DNA of 64,000 nucleotides from Ceratothoa steindachneri (GCA_963969495.1 OZ018318.1:100245141-100309140), one strand, 5' to 3'; numbered from the stretch's first letter, positions 11,478 to 23,370 are shown. The notes: generated from the sequence alone by a model not told the origin. Made by a program: numbers and translations.

Positions 11478-11780
11478 GAGGGACGGTGAATAAGTTTTGG
11501 GAATCGGTAGGGCAAAACAGAGGAAGGAGGATGGCTGTTTGTGGGGGTGTTAGGACAAGTTATGACAAGTCAGGACCTGCAGCCACACACTCCTGCCTCC
11601 TCTATTTAAGAAGCAGTAGCTGATCGCAGATCGTCAGCATGGTGAATATTCGACTGCGTAGCATTGCCTTAATACCTTTGAATATGCGATTTTTTCACGC
11701 GTGATTATTAAATACGGACTTTTGAGCCTCGCTACCTAAGAACGCGACTGTCCTGGGTGTCATTAGGATCTTAGATTTAA
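11477..11780 (+). mobile_element. Mariner-like 5' end, truncated
   Basis: After a TA at 11475-11476 the sequence CGAGGGACGGTGAATAAGTT resembles the outer end of several mariner TIRs. About 160 bp later comes ATTTAAG and then an ATG (about 11640) opening MVNIRLRSIALI, after which the frame fails. No DDD catalytic region and no matching 3' TIR are seen before LINE B2 begins, so this is at most a 5' fragment. The evidence is mainly the TIR-like start and the TA. Confidence 0.4.
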
Positions 11781-12397
11781 GATATCTTTTCGCTGCGAGT
11801 GATGAAATAAAATGATGGCCTAAAGACCTCATTGCTCCCGTCCACCGCCCTGCGTGGGAACCTGCTCGGATGACTGCCCTTTATTAATTTCGTCTTAACT
11901 ATGTCGGCCACTTGGACTGTCATAATTAAGGGCTTGCGTGGAAACTGGTTTGAGGACTAGCCCACAGCCGAAGCACAAGTCAGAAATTTTCTCGAATCTG
12001 GGGCCAAACTGCTAGCCCCGGACGGAGGAGAAATTCTCATCGCCCGGGGGACCCGGCCAGAATCATAGAGGGAAGTACTCCCGTCTCTATGTAGGGAGTT
12101 GCAAAAACTTAGCGGTTGTTGATTCGGCCGCTATGCATTAACTCCACCAAGCTCAACCCTCTGAGGTCCCCACTCGAGAACCATTCCCCATCCATCATCA
12201 CCCATCATCCCGGCACCATCCGAGCGTGGGAACAAGAGGAAATTGGACGGGAGCGTTTTTCTCACATCGGAGTACAGAACTAACCCTCGACTCTACCTCC
12301 TTTACCACCACTTACATCACTTTTTCTCATCCATAACAAATTAATTACACGTTTATTACAGAGAAAGAAAAAATAAACAAGAAAGAAGACGCCTACG

Positions 12398-13650
12398 ATG
12401 ATGGAGGCCCTCCCTAAGAGGGCCCCCCTACGGACCATAGCTGGAAAAAAGACCCCCGAGAAAAAGACAGTGTGCCAATCCCTATTTGCAAATTTAAGGA
12501 TCGCACTGATCAAAGTGATTGACATCCCGAATGGATTCATCGCTATGTGCGGTGAGAACAAGGACATAGACCGGCTCCTATCCGAAGAAGCGGCCGAAGT
12601 AGTAAAAGCAATGGATTTGGAAGCGAAAACCCCACCAGCAATCTCTGCCAATAGAAGCGTGATCTACCGAAAGGTAGAGAGCTGGGTGGGAGAGAACTCC
12701 CCCGCGGACATCAAAAGCGAGGGGGAAAAGAACCACACATTGGCTAAGATGAGGGAAGTGATTAAATTCCGTGACCACACCCATGTCTTTAAGGTGACTT
12801 TCCAAACCACCGAAATGGCTCACAAGGCGGCAACGGAGGGACTCCTCATTTTTAATATGAGGATCCCAGGCTGCAACATCGAACATGAAAAATACCATAG
12901 CATCCAGATGTGCTTCGTCTGATATGCGTTGAAAACACACACTACCGCTAACTGCCCCCCCAAAGAAACAATATGGTGCAGCGAATGCGCTACAGAGGGT
13001 CATAGATATTACTCTGTAAAAGCACTGACAAAAAATGCATGAATTGCAAGGGACCCCATCAAACGATGGCCCTTAACTGCCCCAAGAGAAAGGAGATTAT
13101 AAAGAAAATGGAAGAAGAAAAGAAGAAGTAAACGACAACCTACGCGAGCACTGTAAGGAAAGGTTAAGGGATTGCTTCTGCAATGGCAACCCCCTCACCG
13201 ATGGTCTTCACAAACGATCTAAGTGCTAAGATTCTCATCTGCATTACCCATGCAAACGTGGCAAATGCGGTAAAACCTGGATGCTACAACCAGGTTTTAA
13301 ACGCGCTACTAAAGGCTAATAACTTGCCATTTATCATCGTGCCTGATGACCCCGAATGCTCACGGGCATTCAAGGAATAATCAAGAAAAAGCCACTGGAT
13401 TAAAAGAGGTTATCGAATCTCCCTCATCGAAGGAATCCTAAGAAGAAGACGAGGTTAATGATAACAAAGAAGAAGAAGAGACCACATCTTCGGATAGTGA
13501 CGAGGGCCCATGCACTCGCACTAGAGCGACGAAGAGTCAGTCAAAGACTCCTAGTCCTCCCCCGAAGAGCGAAAAGCCTGGGCACTCCAGACCCGCCCCA
13601 CAAGCCAAAAAGAGCAAAAAGACAAAGAAGAAACACAGGTAAATACATCT
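12398..13650 (+). pseudogene. LINE B2 ORF1 (zinc-knuckle gag), broken
   Basis: The frame opens at 12398 (MMEALPKRAPLRTIAGKKTP) and runs 174 codons to a TGA at 12920-12922. It includes the block IDIPNGFIAMCGENKD and an RRM-like stretch (DHTHVFKVTFQTTEMAHKAA). Directly past the stop, the same frame gives the first knuckle (CFV-stop-YALKTHTTANC) and CSECATEGH, and a shifted frame gives CMNCKGPHQTMALNC. A following short frame (13183-13380) and a lysine/arginine-rich tail to about 13645 complete the B-family gag layout. It is probably an RNA-binding structural protein of the LINE particle. Confidence 0.82.
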
Positions 13651-14218
13651 CACAATGGAATGGAACGCACTAAGAATTATAGAAATTAACACCAATGGCT
13701 GGACAGCGAAAAGAACTCTCTACGGAAATTTGTTCTGGAAGATTGATGCAGATGTCATCTTGGTTTCTGAACATGGGATTGACACTCGTAGCTCCGAAAT
13801 GAAGATCTGGAACTACGACGTGTTAATCACAAATTACTCTCAAGAGCGGTACGACGGTGCCGCCATCGCCATCAAAAGAGGGATCGAGTACAAGCCAATA
13901 AGAAACCTGGAAGAATCCTATCTTGCAATAGAGGTCGAATTCGATATAGGCAAGCTGGTCATCGCCACCGGGTACCAGCCGCCGAGACGAGGATATTTGC
14001 CAATCCATTCTCTCTCTGGCCTATTTGGCAGAAGGACCCCCACCATATTATTGGGGTATCTTAATGCCAGATGTCGGGAATCTGGGTACAGGACCTTCAA
14101 CGGAACTGGAAGGTGCCTGGAAACTACGATGAACCGAAATATGGTCCATAGAATAGGCCTGGACTTCCCAACCTATACTGGAGGAAGAAGTGCCACAAAA
14201 CCAGAAATTTTCTGGCTA

Positions 14219-14288
14219 GACGGCAAAGATGATGTTCTTGCCCAAGCATGGAAAGAACCCAACGTTGAGAGAGAGATACCGCCCAATT
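14219..14288 (+). repeat. 70-bp copy of the RT segment inserted in the endonuclease
   Basis: Identical over 70 bp to 15120-15189, 901 bp downstream in the RT of the same element. Here it is read in another frame and lengthens the loop between TKPEI and the SDH motif compared with B1, which has only a short CVSNFNL stretch there. The endonuclease frame stays open across it. Confidence 0.93.
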
Positions 14289-15119
14289 ACTACATGGAAT
14301 CAGTCCAGGTACCATGTAGTGATCATATAGGGATCCTACTTACCATCAACAGGAACCCTATACAAGTCCCAGCTCCAGTCATAAAAGACTACAAGAGAGC
14401 AAACTGGGCACGGTACGCGGATCTTCTCGAGGCCTATCGCCCACCAAATCTGGACGAGGCAATTCTCGAGGAGATAGACGAGGCACTCGACTGCCTCAAC
14501 GAACATCTTACAGAGAATTGAGAGTGATGTATGAATTAAATATCAGAAACGCATCAATTGACTCGCTACAACGAAGTAGAGAGATCAAGGAAGAGCTCAA
14601 CCAGTTGATCCTCGAAGAACAACAGAGACAATGGGATGATGCGATCGAGAGCCTCGATCGAGATACATCTCCCAAAGACTTTTGGAAGAGAGTCAAAAGT
14701 CTCAGAGGATCATCTGGAAAAAAGAAGAAAATGGAAATCCAAAAAGAAGGTGGATCCATCGAGACAGAGGAAAGAAACATCGAAGTAATATTCCGGGGTT
14801 ATTGGGAAAGAATCTTCAGTATGCCAGAAGAAGAAAACGAAGATTTTGATATAGAGTTCGAAAATAACATCGTAGACGAGCTTAACACGGAAATACACCG
14901 AACGCATCCTCATCACCAGGTGGACAGACTGCGTGACAGAGACGCCGAGATCACCGAAGAAGAGATCCTTGGCGCACTCTGCTCATTCCGACAAAAAGCC
15001 CCAGGCCAATCGGGGCTTACGAAGCTAAAATTCGAAAAGGAACCAGCCAACATCATCGAAGGAATGAGGCGTATTTTCAGTGCATGTCTGAATACAGGGT
15101 ACTTTCCAGATGCTTACAA

Positions 15120-15189
15120 GACGGCAAAGATGATGTTCTTGCCCAAGCATGGAAAGAACCCAACGTTGAGAGAGAGATACCGCCCAATT
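15120..15189 (+). repeat. Source copy of the 70-bp intra-element duplication
   Basis: In its native frame it encodes the RT stretch TAKMMFLPKHGKNPTLRERY. B1 has the corresponding block (VAKMIFIHSRKTP) at the same place, so this is the original and the endonuclease copy is the derived one. Confidence 0.9.
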
Positions 15190-16300
15190 TCACTTCTGGA
15201 ATTTGGCGGAAAACTCTTTGAGAAGATCCTCAACGGGAGGCTGGTGTCTCACCTGTAAATAGCAATCAATGTCATTACGGAAAAGCTTGCCCAAGCCAAA
15301 TGGGACAGGAGTTGTGTGGACATTGTTTGCCGGGATGTATCAAAAGCGATTGATAAGGTGTGGCAGCGGGGCATGCAGTATAAGATTTTACGGCTGGGCC
15401 TAAGTGAAAACTTGGAAAGAACTCTATGTGACTACGTCATGGAGAGAGCGGAGTATGTCAGTCTAGAGTGCACGGACGGACCAAAGTTTCCGCTCACTGC
15501 GGGCCTCCCGCAGGCGGGGGTGTCTGTCTCCCACCCTTTACTCGATATACACCGCAAATGTCCCAGTTTCTGTGTACCCCTATTCCCTCAATATTCAATA
15601 CGCCGATGATTTCAGCCAGATAATCATATCTCCATGGAGGAATGCACCGTGGCAAGCTCGCATGACAGCGATAGAAATCGCGAACTTGAACAACTACGAG
15701 GCTCAATGGAAAATAAGAACAAACCAAGAGAAGTTCAAGGTGGTCTCCATTGGACGCACCCTAAGAGCAGACGTGCGTGTAGGGGATACGCGATATCCCT
15801 ACACCAACGAATGCAATGTACTCGGTCTGAAAATCACCTCTACCGGGTACAAGAAGCACGTCGAAGAAAGAATTTCTCGAGCTTCGGCCGCTGTCAGAAC
15901 TCTGTATTCATTTAGAAATTTACGTGAAAGCAACAAGAAGAAGATCTACAATGCCCTTGTAAGATCTACATTGCTTTACCCACCTCCACCCTCTCTTGTG
16001 TCTCAAAAACACAAAAGAGGCGACTTCAAGTAGTGCAAAATAAATGCATGTATCTAATCACAGGTACACGCAGGCAAGAAAGAAGACGGCAAGAAGACCT
16101 GCACAGAGAGGCTGGGATAATTCCCATTAACAAAGTCATAGAAGAACGGACCCGGAAAATGCAGGATCTCGTTAATCGGGAACTGCGTGTAGAAATTACT
16201 CAGATGATTAACCAGAACAGAAGAGCAGACTTTCACGCCAGATTTCCCAACTCCGCCAATCGAGTGGCTGGCGGGGACGAAGTGCCGTTCTACGCATAAT

Positions 16301-16655
16301 GAGATGTGTAACCTAAAAACCAAAGAAGACAATAGAACAAGAGAAAAATCCAAAACTATGACAATACTCACCGAAGAAGACAACTTTAAACCAAGGTAAA
16401 GAAAAACCCGGATTACGACGAGAACCCTACTAACTATGAAGAAACAAAAAAAACTAAAACACACACGCATACAAAAAACAAACATTAAGCACGCACTTAA
16501 AAGTATTAAAAAACATAAGCAAATAAGCAATGCATAACACACACAAAGCTAAACTAAAGTTATTAAGACAAATGGTTTAAACGCCATAAATAATTATAAA
16601 AATCAACAGAAACAACATAGAATACACGTTACAAAAAAAATAATAAAAGTGATAG
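16301..16655 (+). other. 3' UTR of LINE B2
   Basis: AT-rich, no coding similarity. It includes a GTTTAAACGCCATAAATA stretch that is also present in the B1 3' UTR near 7909-7930, which confirms the family relationship. Confidence 0.6.
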
Positions 16656-16670
16656 GCCTGATCACCAGGC
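16656..16670 (+). promoter_or_regulatory. 3' UTR stem-loop of LINE B2
   Basis: GCCTG, loop ATCAC, CAGGC, with CATCTCTTTGCA following closely, matching the B1 hairpin in stem but not in loop. Confidence 0.5.
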
Positions 16671-16814
16671 AGGAGCATCTCTTTGCACCCTACCACACAT
16701 CTTTCTCTTTTCTCCGCTTGTCTATTTTCTCTGTCTATCCACACACCCTATCGTCCTCCCCTACATGCACCCACTTTAACTAATTCAAAGCACCAAAGCA
16801 CCAATTCCAACAGT

Positions 16815-17990
16815 CATGCAAACCATCTTCGGCATGCTCAATATATCCCTAATTAGGCTTATTAATAACCCCCAACGGCTACGCAGCAGTGTGCTGGAAA
16901 GATGAAAATTTCGAGAGACTGGTATCGGAGGAAGCCAATGAGCCCCTATGTGCGATTGGCCTCGAAGCTGTTATCCCCAAGGAAATCCTCGCACGCCGAA
17001 CTATCATACTTAGGAGACTCGACCCGTTCTTCACGGACAACTCTTGTGAGGACATCAAGGCCGAGCTAACTAAACAACAGAATTGGGCAAAAATTGACAA
17101 AGTCGAAAAATTCGGCAAACATCGAGATGGCTCAGAGGGTCATGAAGGATGGACTCCTGGGATTCTTCCTTCGTATCGCCCCAGAACAAGTTGAAGCAGA
17201 GGAGTTTATCCAACTCGAGTTCTGCCAACGCTGCCTGGTTGTGGAACAACATCCCACTAAAGAATGTATGGCGGCTGACGTCACTTTATCCATCTGCTCC
17301 AAACTCGGTCACGGATGGAAAGAGTGCACTTCCAAGAAACAAAGATGCGCTAACTGTGGAGAGGACCACAAGGCCGTGGCCATGAGGTTTCCCATCCGCA
17401 AGGAAGCCATTCGGGCAAAACGCGATGTGATGAAGCAGGTAAAGGAGCCAAAATCCAAGAGCTACGTCGAGGCAGTGGCATTAACCAAGACCAGCAGCAC
17501 AGAAAACTCTGCCTCAAAACTGGTAATGCCAGGTGAGACCAAGGAGAGTATGACCATGATCGTCTTTGCTCACTTGGCGAATCTAGCTAACCCCGGTTCA
17601 TTTGCAGAGGAGTTAAATCGCCTCCTGCAAAAGTCGGTTTTCAGAAAAAGCTATGGTTCCCGCCCAACCTCGCATCGCAGGAAATGTTAAGGATACAATT
17701 CATCGACGTTCCCCAGCAAAAAAACACTGGAAAAGAAGAAGTTGTGAATTGGCGCCATAAAACATCGGAGGAAGAAGTCACAACGGAAGAAGACTTGGAA
17801 AAAGATGGAAACACGAAAAAGTTCACAAAGAAGAAAAACAAATAAGGAAAAAGAAGAAAGAAGTGGTACAAGAGGCAAATAAAGGAGAGGAAACAAGCCA
17901 ATCTCAAGAAAGCTCAGACGAAGATGAAATCCTAAAGTATCCGGGATTTCCACTCACGGAGAAAAGGGATATCCTTCTGCAGGGCTGTTT
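16815..17990 (+). pseudogene. LINE B3: isolated gag (ORF1) fragment of the B family
   Basis: From about 16815 a frame gives QTIFGMLNISLIRLINNP. It then shifts to 16889 (CWKDENFERLVSEEANEPLC), matching the gag block of B2 (GENKDIDRLLSEEAAEVVKA). A second shift near 17095 leads to FCQRCLVVEQHPTKEC, CSKLGHGWKEC and CANCGEDHKAVAM, three zinc knuckles of which the last two have lost a cysteine or histidine. A basic/acidic C-terminal tail follows to about 17960, and the 27-bp satellite begins at 17998. No endonuclease or RT follows, so the copy is truncated at its 3' side by the satellite. Confidence 0.8.
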
Positions 17991-17997
17991 CTTCGAC

Positions 17998-18306
17998 GCC
18001 ATGGACGTGGACCACAAATCATCCACCCTACTCAACCCACACAAATCCTCCATTCCACTCTACTCAAACAAACCATCCATCACACTCTCATCACATAACT
18101 CATCCATTCGACTCTATTCAGATAAATCATCAATTTAACTCTTCTCACGCAATTCATCCATTCCACTCTCGTCACAGAACTCATCCACTCCACTATATTG
18201 ACACAAATCATCCATTTCACTTTACTCACACAACTCATCCAATCCACTCTACTCACACGAATCATCCACTCCACTTTACTCACATAAATCAACCATTCCA
18301 ATCTAC
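17998..18306. repeat. 27-bp minisatellite, left part
   Basis: Imperfect copies of a 27-bp unit built from CATCCATTCCACTC plus TACTCACACAAAT or CGTCACACAACT. It is the same array as at 23474-26265 and was split by the CR1-like insertion; the monomer phase is continuous across the insertion. Confidence 0.92.
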
Positions 18307-18349
18307 ACTCTCTCTCTCTCTCTCTCTTATAAAGAAAGTAGAGAGAGAG

Positions 18350-19267
18350 GTGATGCCCCCTTATGGCGGGAAGAGAGCTTGTGCGTACCCTTGACTTTTC
18401 GAGCTATGTCGGCGGGGGTACCTATCTTCTGGCACCCCTGGCAGGGTTTCCCTTGTCGATTTGGTCGGAAATGAGGTTCCAGACTAAGTGCGTCTTTCTT
18501 TGTCTTTATTTATCCTACTCTATCCTTCTTCTTTTTTTTTTACATTAATCCTATTTCTTCTACTTATACAAAAAGAAAAAAGCAACAAAAAACAACCTCT
18601 ATACCTATCATGTCACTCTTACCCTTTTTTCATCTATCTACATATAAGGACCTGGCAGCTACCTCACGCGTCAGAAGAGAGGCTTTGGAACCTCTATAAA
18701 CAACGCCAATCGACGCTTACTGGTTGCGAGAGACTAGGACTTGAGGGGTCTTTGGCGTTGGGGCACGATGAATGGGATGAGAGTAGTGCCCCGTTAACCC
18801 CTTTCCTGGCGCATAATTATTGACTATTTCTAGTGACCGTTGGCGGGTGCCTGTAGGGGCATTGGTCCGTGGTGACGGCCCTTTGTTCCGATGTTGGTTG
18901 CTAGGCCAACAAAAAGCCTTGGGTCGAGTTTCTTGGAGTGGCGGGATATCCATTGAACGCTGCTCCGAGATTTTGGCCGTCGCGAAGGGAACTAGTAGGA
19001 GTTTAGTACGGGGCGTGCTTCGTTGTTGTTCACCTGGTGACAAATCGATGACCCCTTCGGGGACCGTCTGTGCTGCTTGGTTCGGAGCCACGGCACGCCG
19101 AGGCTTGACGACTCGGTCGGACGAACAGCAGCACATGGAGCGTGCCTTCTGAAAGATCCGAAACGTCTCCAATCGATAGGCGGGAGCGATCACGCGGGGA
19201 GAACTCACCCACCCCCTTTTTTTCTATTGATTGGTCGCAAAGTTTTGAAAGAGAGAAAGTGTTCAAA
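18350..19267 (+). other. 5' UTR of the CR1-like LINE
   Basis: No conserved protein is seen. Short frames on both strands are without motif. The segment should contain the internal promoter of the element; I cannot identify specific sites. Confidence 0.5.
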
Positions 19268-20593
19268 ATGACAGGGAAAAAAGGTCCAGCTGCACTCAAA
19301 TACACATGTGCGATATGCCAGAAGGATAAGTGGTGCGTTGACTTCCCGGAAGGCTGTTTTTTGAAATGCCACCCGGGAAGTATATGCACCGACTGCATCC
19401 TTAAAGGAGAGGTCCGAGAGGTAGTGGCATACTGCAATGAACTCGAGGATCTCTTCACAGCCTCTGAAGAAAAATCTAGGGCACTGGAAAGTAAAATACA
19501 GACCCTAGAAACGCAGCACGCGCTTCAGATTGGGCGTCTCGAGGAAAAAATCATAGAGCTAGCCTTTAAACTAGAGACCCAGTCAGCTCAAGCTCAAGAC
19601 GAAAGTCCCACTGACTTGGGTGGTTCCGCCGATGTGACTCCAGCTCAAGGAGGTGAAACTGCATTGGCAGTCCCACTTCAGCCATGCGGAGAAGCAAATG
19701 GGAAGAAGAAAAATAAAAAGAAGAAAAACGACCTTAATGCAGCTCACCCCCGTGTAGAGGATTCAAGCGTTACTGGTGCGCAAGGGAAAGTGGAAAGAGA
19801 AGAAGAGAAAAGAAAAACGGAAGAAGAGAAAACAAATGAAGACATGAAAAATAAGAAGAAGAAGAAGAAAAAGAAAAATGTAGATATAGAAGAGGAAAGC
19901 GGCAAGTCACTTTCGAGAGGAAAGACTAAGTCGCCTGCAGACAAATGTGCAAGAGTCACCCTTATTGGTGATTCTCAAGCACGGGGCCTGCAGTCCCTGC
20001 TAGCGGTCCGCCTTCGCACTAGTGTGAAGGTAAGCTGCCTGCCAGGATGTGGTAACCACCACATCAGAGTAGAGGCTGAGAAATCACAGATTTCTGAGAG
20101 CTCAGCCGTTGCTCCGATGGTCAGTGGAAACGACCTCTACCTGAGAGGAGGTAGGGTAGGCTTTACAGATAAAATCCTCCACACGGTCATGGGTGCCGTG
20201 GACGACTGTGGGTTGAAAACCCACAAGCGTGTGGTAGTCGGGATGCTCCCGAGGAGAGGTCCAACACGGACCGCTCACTCGATGAATGTCTCTTTAAACC
20301 GGCGCCTGGCAAATTTGTGTACGGCAGAGGGGGTCTTTTTTGTGGACCCGTACCGCACCTTTTATGGTAGAAATGATCTCTACCAAAGGGATGGGGTACA
20401 TCTTTCCTTTAAAGTAAATGCCTTTCTGTCAAACATGATCCAGGATGTCGTAGAGAGGACCCAAAAGAGTATCCGGCCCAGAGTGAGGGTGGACGTACGC
20501 CAGTACGCCCGTGTCACTCCAGGAACGACCTTCTCAGAGGTCGCAAAGAGGGGTGCCTTGCAAACAAACAAGCCGGGAAACGGAAGAGCGTAG
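19268..20593 (+). CDS. CR1-like ORF1 protein with zinc finger and SGNH esterase domain
   Basis: This is a 441-codon open frame. The ATG at 19268 (TTCAAAATGA context) was preferred to leaving the frame open upstream to 19142, because recognisable protein begins here. Residues about 14-50 form a PHD-like cysteine/histidine finger (CAICQKDKWC, CHPGSICTDC). Residues 56-100 are a predicted coiled coil. A lysine-rich region follows, containing a KKKKKKKK run near 200. From about 230 an SGNH/GDSL esterase-like domain has GDS (catalytic Ser 236), the block II glycine (LPGCGNH), SGND (block III) and DGVH (Asp 375, His 378). In CR1 elements ORF1 binds RNA and its esterase may act on lipids. It appears capable of being active, although ORF2 is dead. 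Confidence 0.85.
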   Translation: MTGKKGPAALKYTCAICQKDKWCVDFPEGCFLKCHPGSICTDCILKGEVREVVAYCNELEDLFTASEEKSRALESKIQTLETQHALQIGRLEEKIIELAFKLETQSAQAQDESPTDLGGSADVTPAQGGETALAVPLQPCGEANGKKKNKKKKNDLNAAHPRVEDSSVTGAQGKVEREEEKRKTEEEKTNEDMKNKKKKKKKKNVDIEEESGKSLSRGKTKSPADKCARVTLIGDSQARGLQSLLAVRLRTSVKVSCLPGCGNHHIRVEAEKSQISESSAVAPMVSGNDLYLRGGRVGFTDKILHTVMGAVDDCGLKTHKRVVVGMLPRRGPTRTAHSMNVSLNRRLANLCTAEGVFFVDPYRTFYGRNDLYQRDGVHLSFKVNAFLSNMIQDVVERTQKSIRPRVRVDVRQYARVTPGTTFSEVAKRGALQTNKPGNGRA

Positions 20594-23370
20594 GGAGTCC
20601 TACAGTCGGGGACTCCCTGAAAGTTCTTCTCTTCAATGCGAGGTCAATCAGGAACAAGTTTCCTGAGCCCCGTGGCCTCGTAGCGACGGAAGAACCCGAA
20701 ATGGTAGCCATAACAGAATCGTGGATAAAAACCTCAAACCGAGACTTTTAAGGCGAATTCACGGTTTCTGGCTACCAACTCTTCCACAAAAATAGGCCAG
20801 TCAGAGAGGGTGGCGGTGTAATGTTGTATGTCAAGGATACAATCAAATCTACGAACTCCAACGTTATATCCGACCACGAGCTCCTAGGCGTTGACCTAGA
20901 GATCGGTCCTGTCAGATACAGGACACTGCTGCTTTACAGACCCCCTTCCCAACCCGTTGAGAAGGACAGGGAACTGTACCAGCTGCTGGGTGAGCTTGTT
21001 CAAGGCAGAGTGTGCATCGTTATGGGCGACTTCAACAGACAAGTTGACTGGGAAACCAGAGCAGCCTGTGGCGAGAGCGCGCTACTCCTGGAGTTCGCCA
21101 ACAACGAGTTCCTCACTCAATGGGTCAGAGAACCGACGAGAGGAGACAATATCCTGGACTTGGTCTTCACCTCTGAGGATGATATCGTTGAGGATGTCTC
21201 TGTAGGCAAAGAGCTCGGTGGCAGTGATCACCAGCAAGTTAGATTTAGCGTCAAGATCCTGAAGGTAAGGTCTGTTGCCCTTCAATCAAGGAAACTTGAC
21301 TTGAGAAGAGCAGACTTTGCAAGCCTTCGTGCTGGGCTGACTGATGTAAGGCTAGCGGTATGCGAAGATGTTGAGGATTCGTGGAACAATTTCAAAACCA
21401 CATTCATGAGTCTTTAATCGCATTTCATCCTTCTGAAATGCCTCCGTCGGTCTTCTGTTCAACCAAAGTGGTTTAATCGAGAAATCGGCCAACTGCTTAT
21501 GGAGAAAAGAAATGCGTACCGGCGAACGGAGATCTCGGAGGCCTTTGACGAGTACCGGAGGCTAGCCAGGAGAGTGAAGTCCAGCATAAGGGCGGCTAAG
21601 CGTACTGAGGAACTCCGAGTGGCGAGACTCTGCAAGGAGAATCCCAAGGAGTTCCTCCGCTATGTAAATAGCCATAAACCAATCCATCGTAGGATTGGGC
21701 CCTTAGTGGACGAGGAGGGTGCATTAACTCACTCAGATGCAGAAAATGCTAACCTGCTCAATGACTACTTCTCTTCAGTGTTTACTAAAGAGTGTGGTCC
21801 CATCCCCCAGCCCACGGATTCCTACTCGGGGGAAAAGCTGGAGGTAATGGACTTCACCGAAGGAGAAATAAAGAAAAAGATCGCTGACCTAAAGTCGAAT
21901 AAGTCCCCCGGACCGGACGGGTTTCTATCCAAGGTGTTGAAAGAAGTGTGCGATGAAGTATCACGACATCTGTGCGCTATCTTTAACATGTCAATCCGGA
22001 CCGGATGCGTTCCTAGAGACTGGCGTGAGGCGGAAGTGACTCCGATCTTCAAGAAAGGAGACTCCAGCCACCCGTCAAACTACCGACCCATCAGTTTGAC
22101 TTCGATAGTTGGTAAATTCATAGAAAGCATGATAGTGGACAAGATAACGTCTTATTTAGAGTCAAAGCAGCTACTGAAGAGTTCCCAGCACGGCTTCCGA
22201 AGGCAAAGGTCATGCCTGACGAACCTTGTGGAATTCTTCTACTTCGTGTTCAGTGAGCAGGATCGGGATAAAGCGTTGGATGTTGTGTACCTTGACTTCC
22301 AAAAGGCCTTTGATAAGGTACCACACCGCCGCCTTCTCCGGAAAGTGCGTGCACAGGGCATAGACGGCAAGGTAGCAGGTTGGATAGAGAGCTGGCTAAG
22401 TAACAGACGGCAACGAGTTGTGGTGAATGGACGGGCCTCTGAATGGGCGCCCGTATCTAGCGGTGTCCCTCAAGGTTCCGTCTTGAGACCACTACTGTTT
22501 ATTATCTATGTTAACGACATGGACGGAGACATGGTTGCCAAATTCTCTAAATTTGCCGACGACACCAAGCTTGGTATCAATGTGGCAAAGGAGGGGAACA
22601 CTGCCCGCCTCCAAGAGGATCTTCAAAGGATTGGGGAGTGGTAGGACACGTGGCAAATGCCTTTCAACGTGGGGAAATGCAAAGTAATGCATATCGGTCA
22701 CCGAAACCCCAAATCTCAGTACATCCTTAAGGGCACTGCTCTTGAATCGAGTGATACTGAGAAGGACTTGGGTGTTACTATCACTAGCGACCTCAAGTTC
22801 TCGAAACAGTGCACCGAGGCAGAGAAGAAAGCCCAAAGGATGTTTGGCTACATAAAGCGCAAGTTTGGATACCGTAACAAGGAGATAGTACTTTGTCTGT
22901 ACAACTCCCTCATTCGGCCGCACCTGGAGTATGCCGTACAATTTTGGAGTCCTTCGTTGCGAAAGGACATCGCAAGGTTGCAACGCGTACAAGCTAGGGC
23001 AACCAAACTGATTCCCTATATCCGACATAAAAGTTATGAGGATAGACTAAGAGAATTAGATCTGTTCTTGGTGGAAACCCGTAGACTGCGTGGTCAGCTC
23101 ATCGAAGTTTTCAAAATACTTCGAGGGTTCAACAATGTTGACTACCGGGATATTTTCACACTGAGTGAGAACAGAACGCGCAATCACGGCTTCAAACTTG
23201 AACTGAAGCGATACAACCGCAATCTGTGTGGAATTTTTTTTACCTACAGTATCTGCGGTAAGTGGAACGCACTTCCAGTGGAAGTTGTCAACAGTGAATC
23301 TGTTGACCAGTTCAAGTCAAGACTAGACAAAGTCTTGAAAAGTGGCCGTTTAGGGACGCAAAACAATTAA
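20593..23370 (+). pseudogene. CR1-like ORF2 (endonuclease-RT), three in-frame stops
   Basis: One reading frame carries the whole protein, interrupted only by TAA 20749-20751, TAA 21415-21417 and TAG 22642-22644. No clear start ATG is visible; the frame is open from the end of ORF1, so initiation may be coupled to it. The endonuclease shows LFNARSIRNK, ITESWI, GGGVMLYVKD, MGDFNRQVDW, LDLVFTSEDD and GGSDHQQV. The RT shows NKSPGPDGFLSKVLKE, NYRPISLTSIVGKFIESM, SQHGFRRQRSCLTNLVEF, YLDFQKAFDKVPH (motif A), SGVPQGSVLRPLLFIIYVND (B) and FADDTKLG (C), all catalytic residues intact. The C-terminal region with RPHLEYAVQFWSP and RLQRVQARATKLI is complete to the stop at 23368. Confidence 0.92.

Larger units (their letters stand above)
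13655..16300 (+). pseudogene. LINE B2 ORF2 (endonuclease-RT), few defects
   Basis: The ATG at 13655 begins MEWNALRIIEINTNGW, just after the gag tail. Frame 13655-14521 is the endonuclease: LYGNLFWKIDADVILVSEHG, YQPPRRG, GYLNARC (the usual GDLN is GYLN), TKPEIFW, then an extra segment from a 70-bp copy of the RT region, then VPCSDH. Frame 14518-15258 carries the linker and RT fingers (APGQSGLTKLKF, RERYRPISLLEF). It stops at 15256-15258, where about 25 residues containing the QFGFRKNRS motif of B1 are missing. Frame 15316 has DIVCRDVSKAIDKVW, and after a shift QYADDFSQIIIS is intact. The C-terminal basic region ends at 16299. Confidence 0.87.
11790..16690 (+). mobile_element. LINE B2: gag + endonuclease + RT, same family as B1
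   Basis: This copy has a roughly 600-bp 5' leader, ORF1, ORF2 and the 3' UTR shared with B1 (stem-loop at 16656-16670). Its protein blocks align one for one with B1 over both ORFs, and the 3' UTR also matches, so the two are copies of one family. It is better preserved than B1: the RT YADD is present and the endonuclease is a single long frame. It still has several stops and shifts and an internal 70-bp duplication. Confidence 0.88.

Noticed and set aside
12280..13003. Minus-strand frames opposite the B2 gag
   Set aside because: Shadows of the plus-strand gag, whose zinc knuckles and B1/B3 matches are unambiguous.
19142..19267. Upstream extension of CR1 ORF1 to 19142
   Set aside because: The frame is open but the sequence before 19268 has no conserved block, and the ATG at 19268 has the better context.
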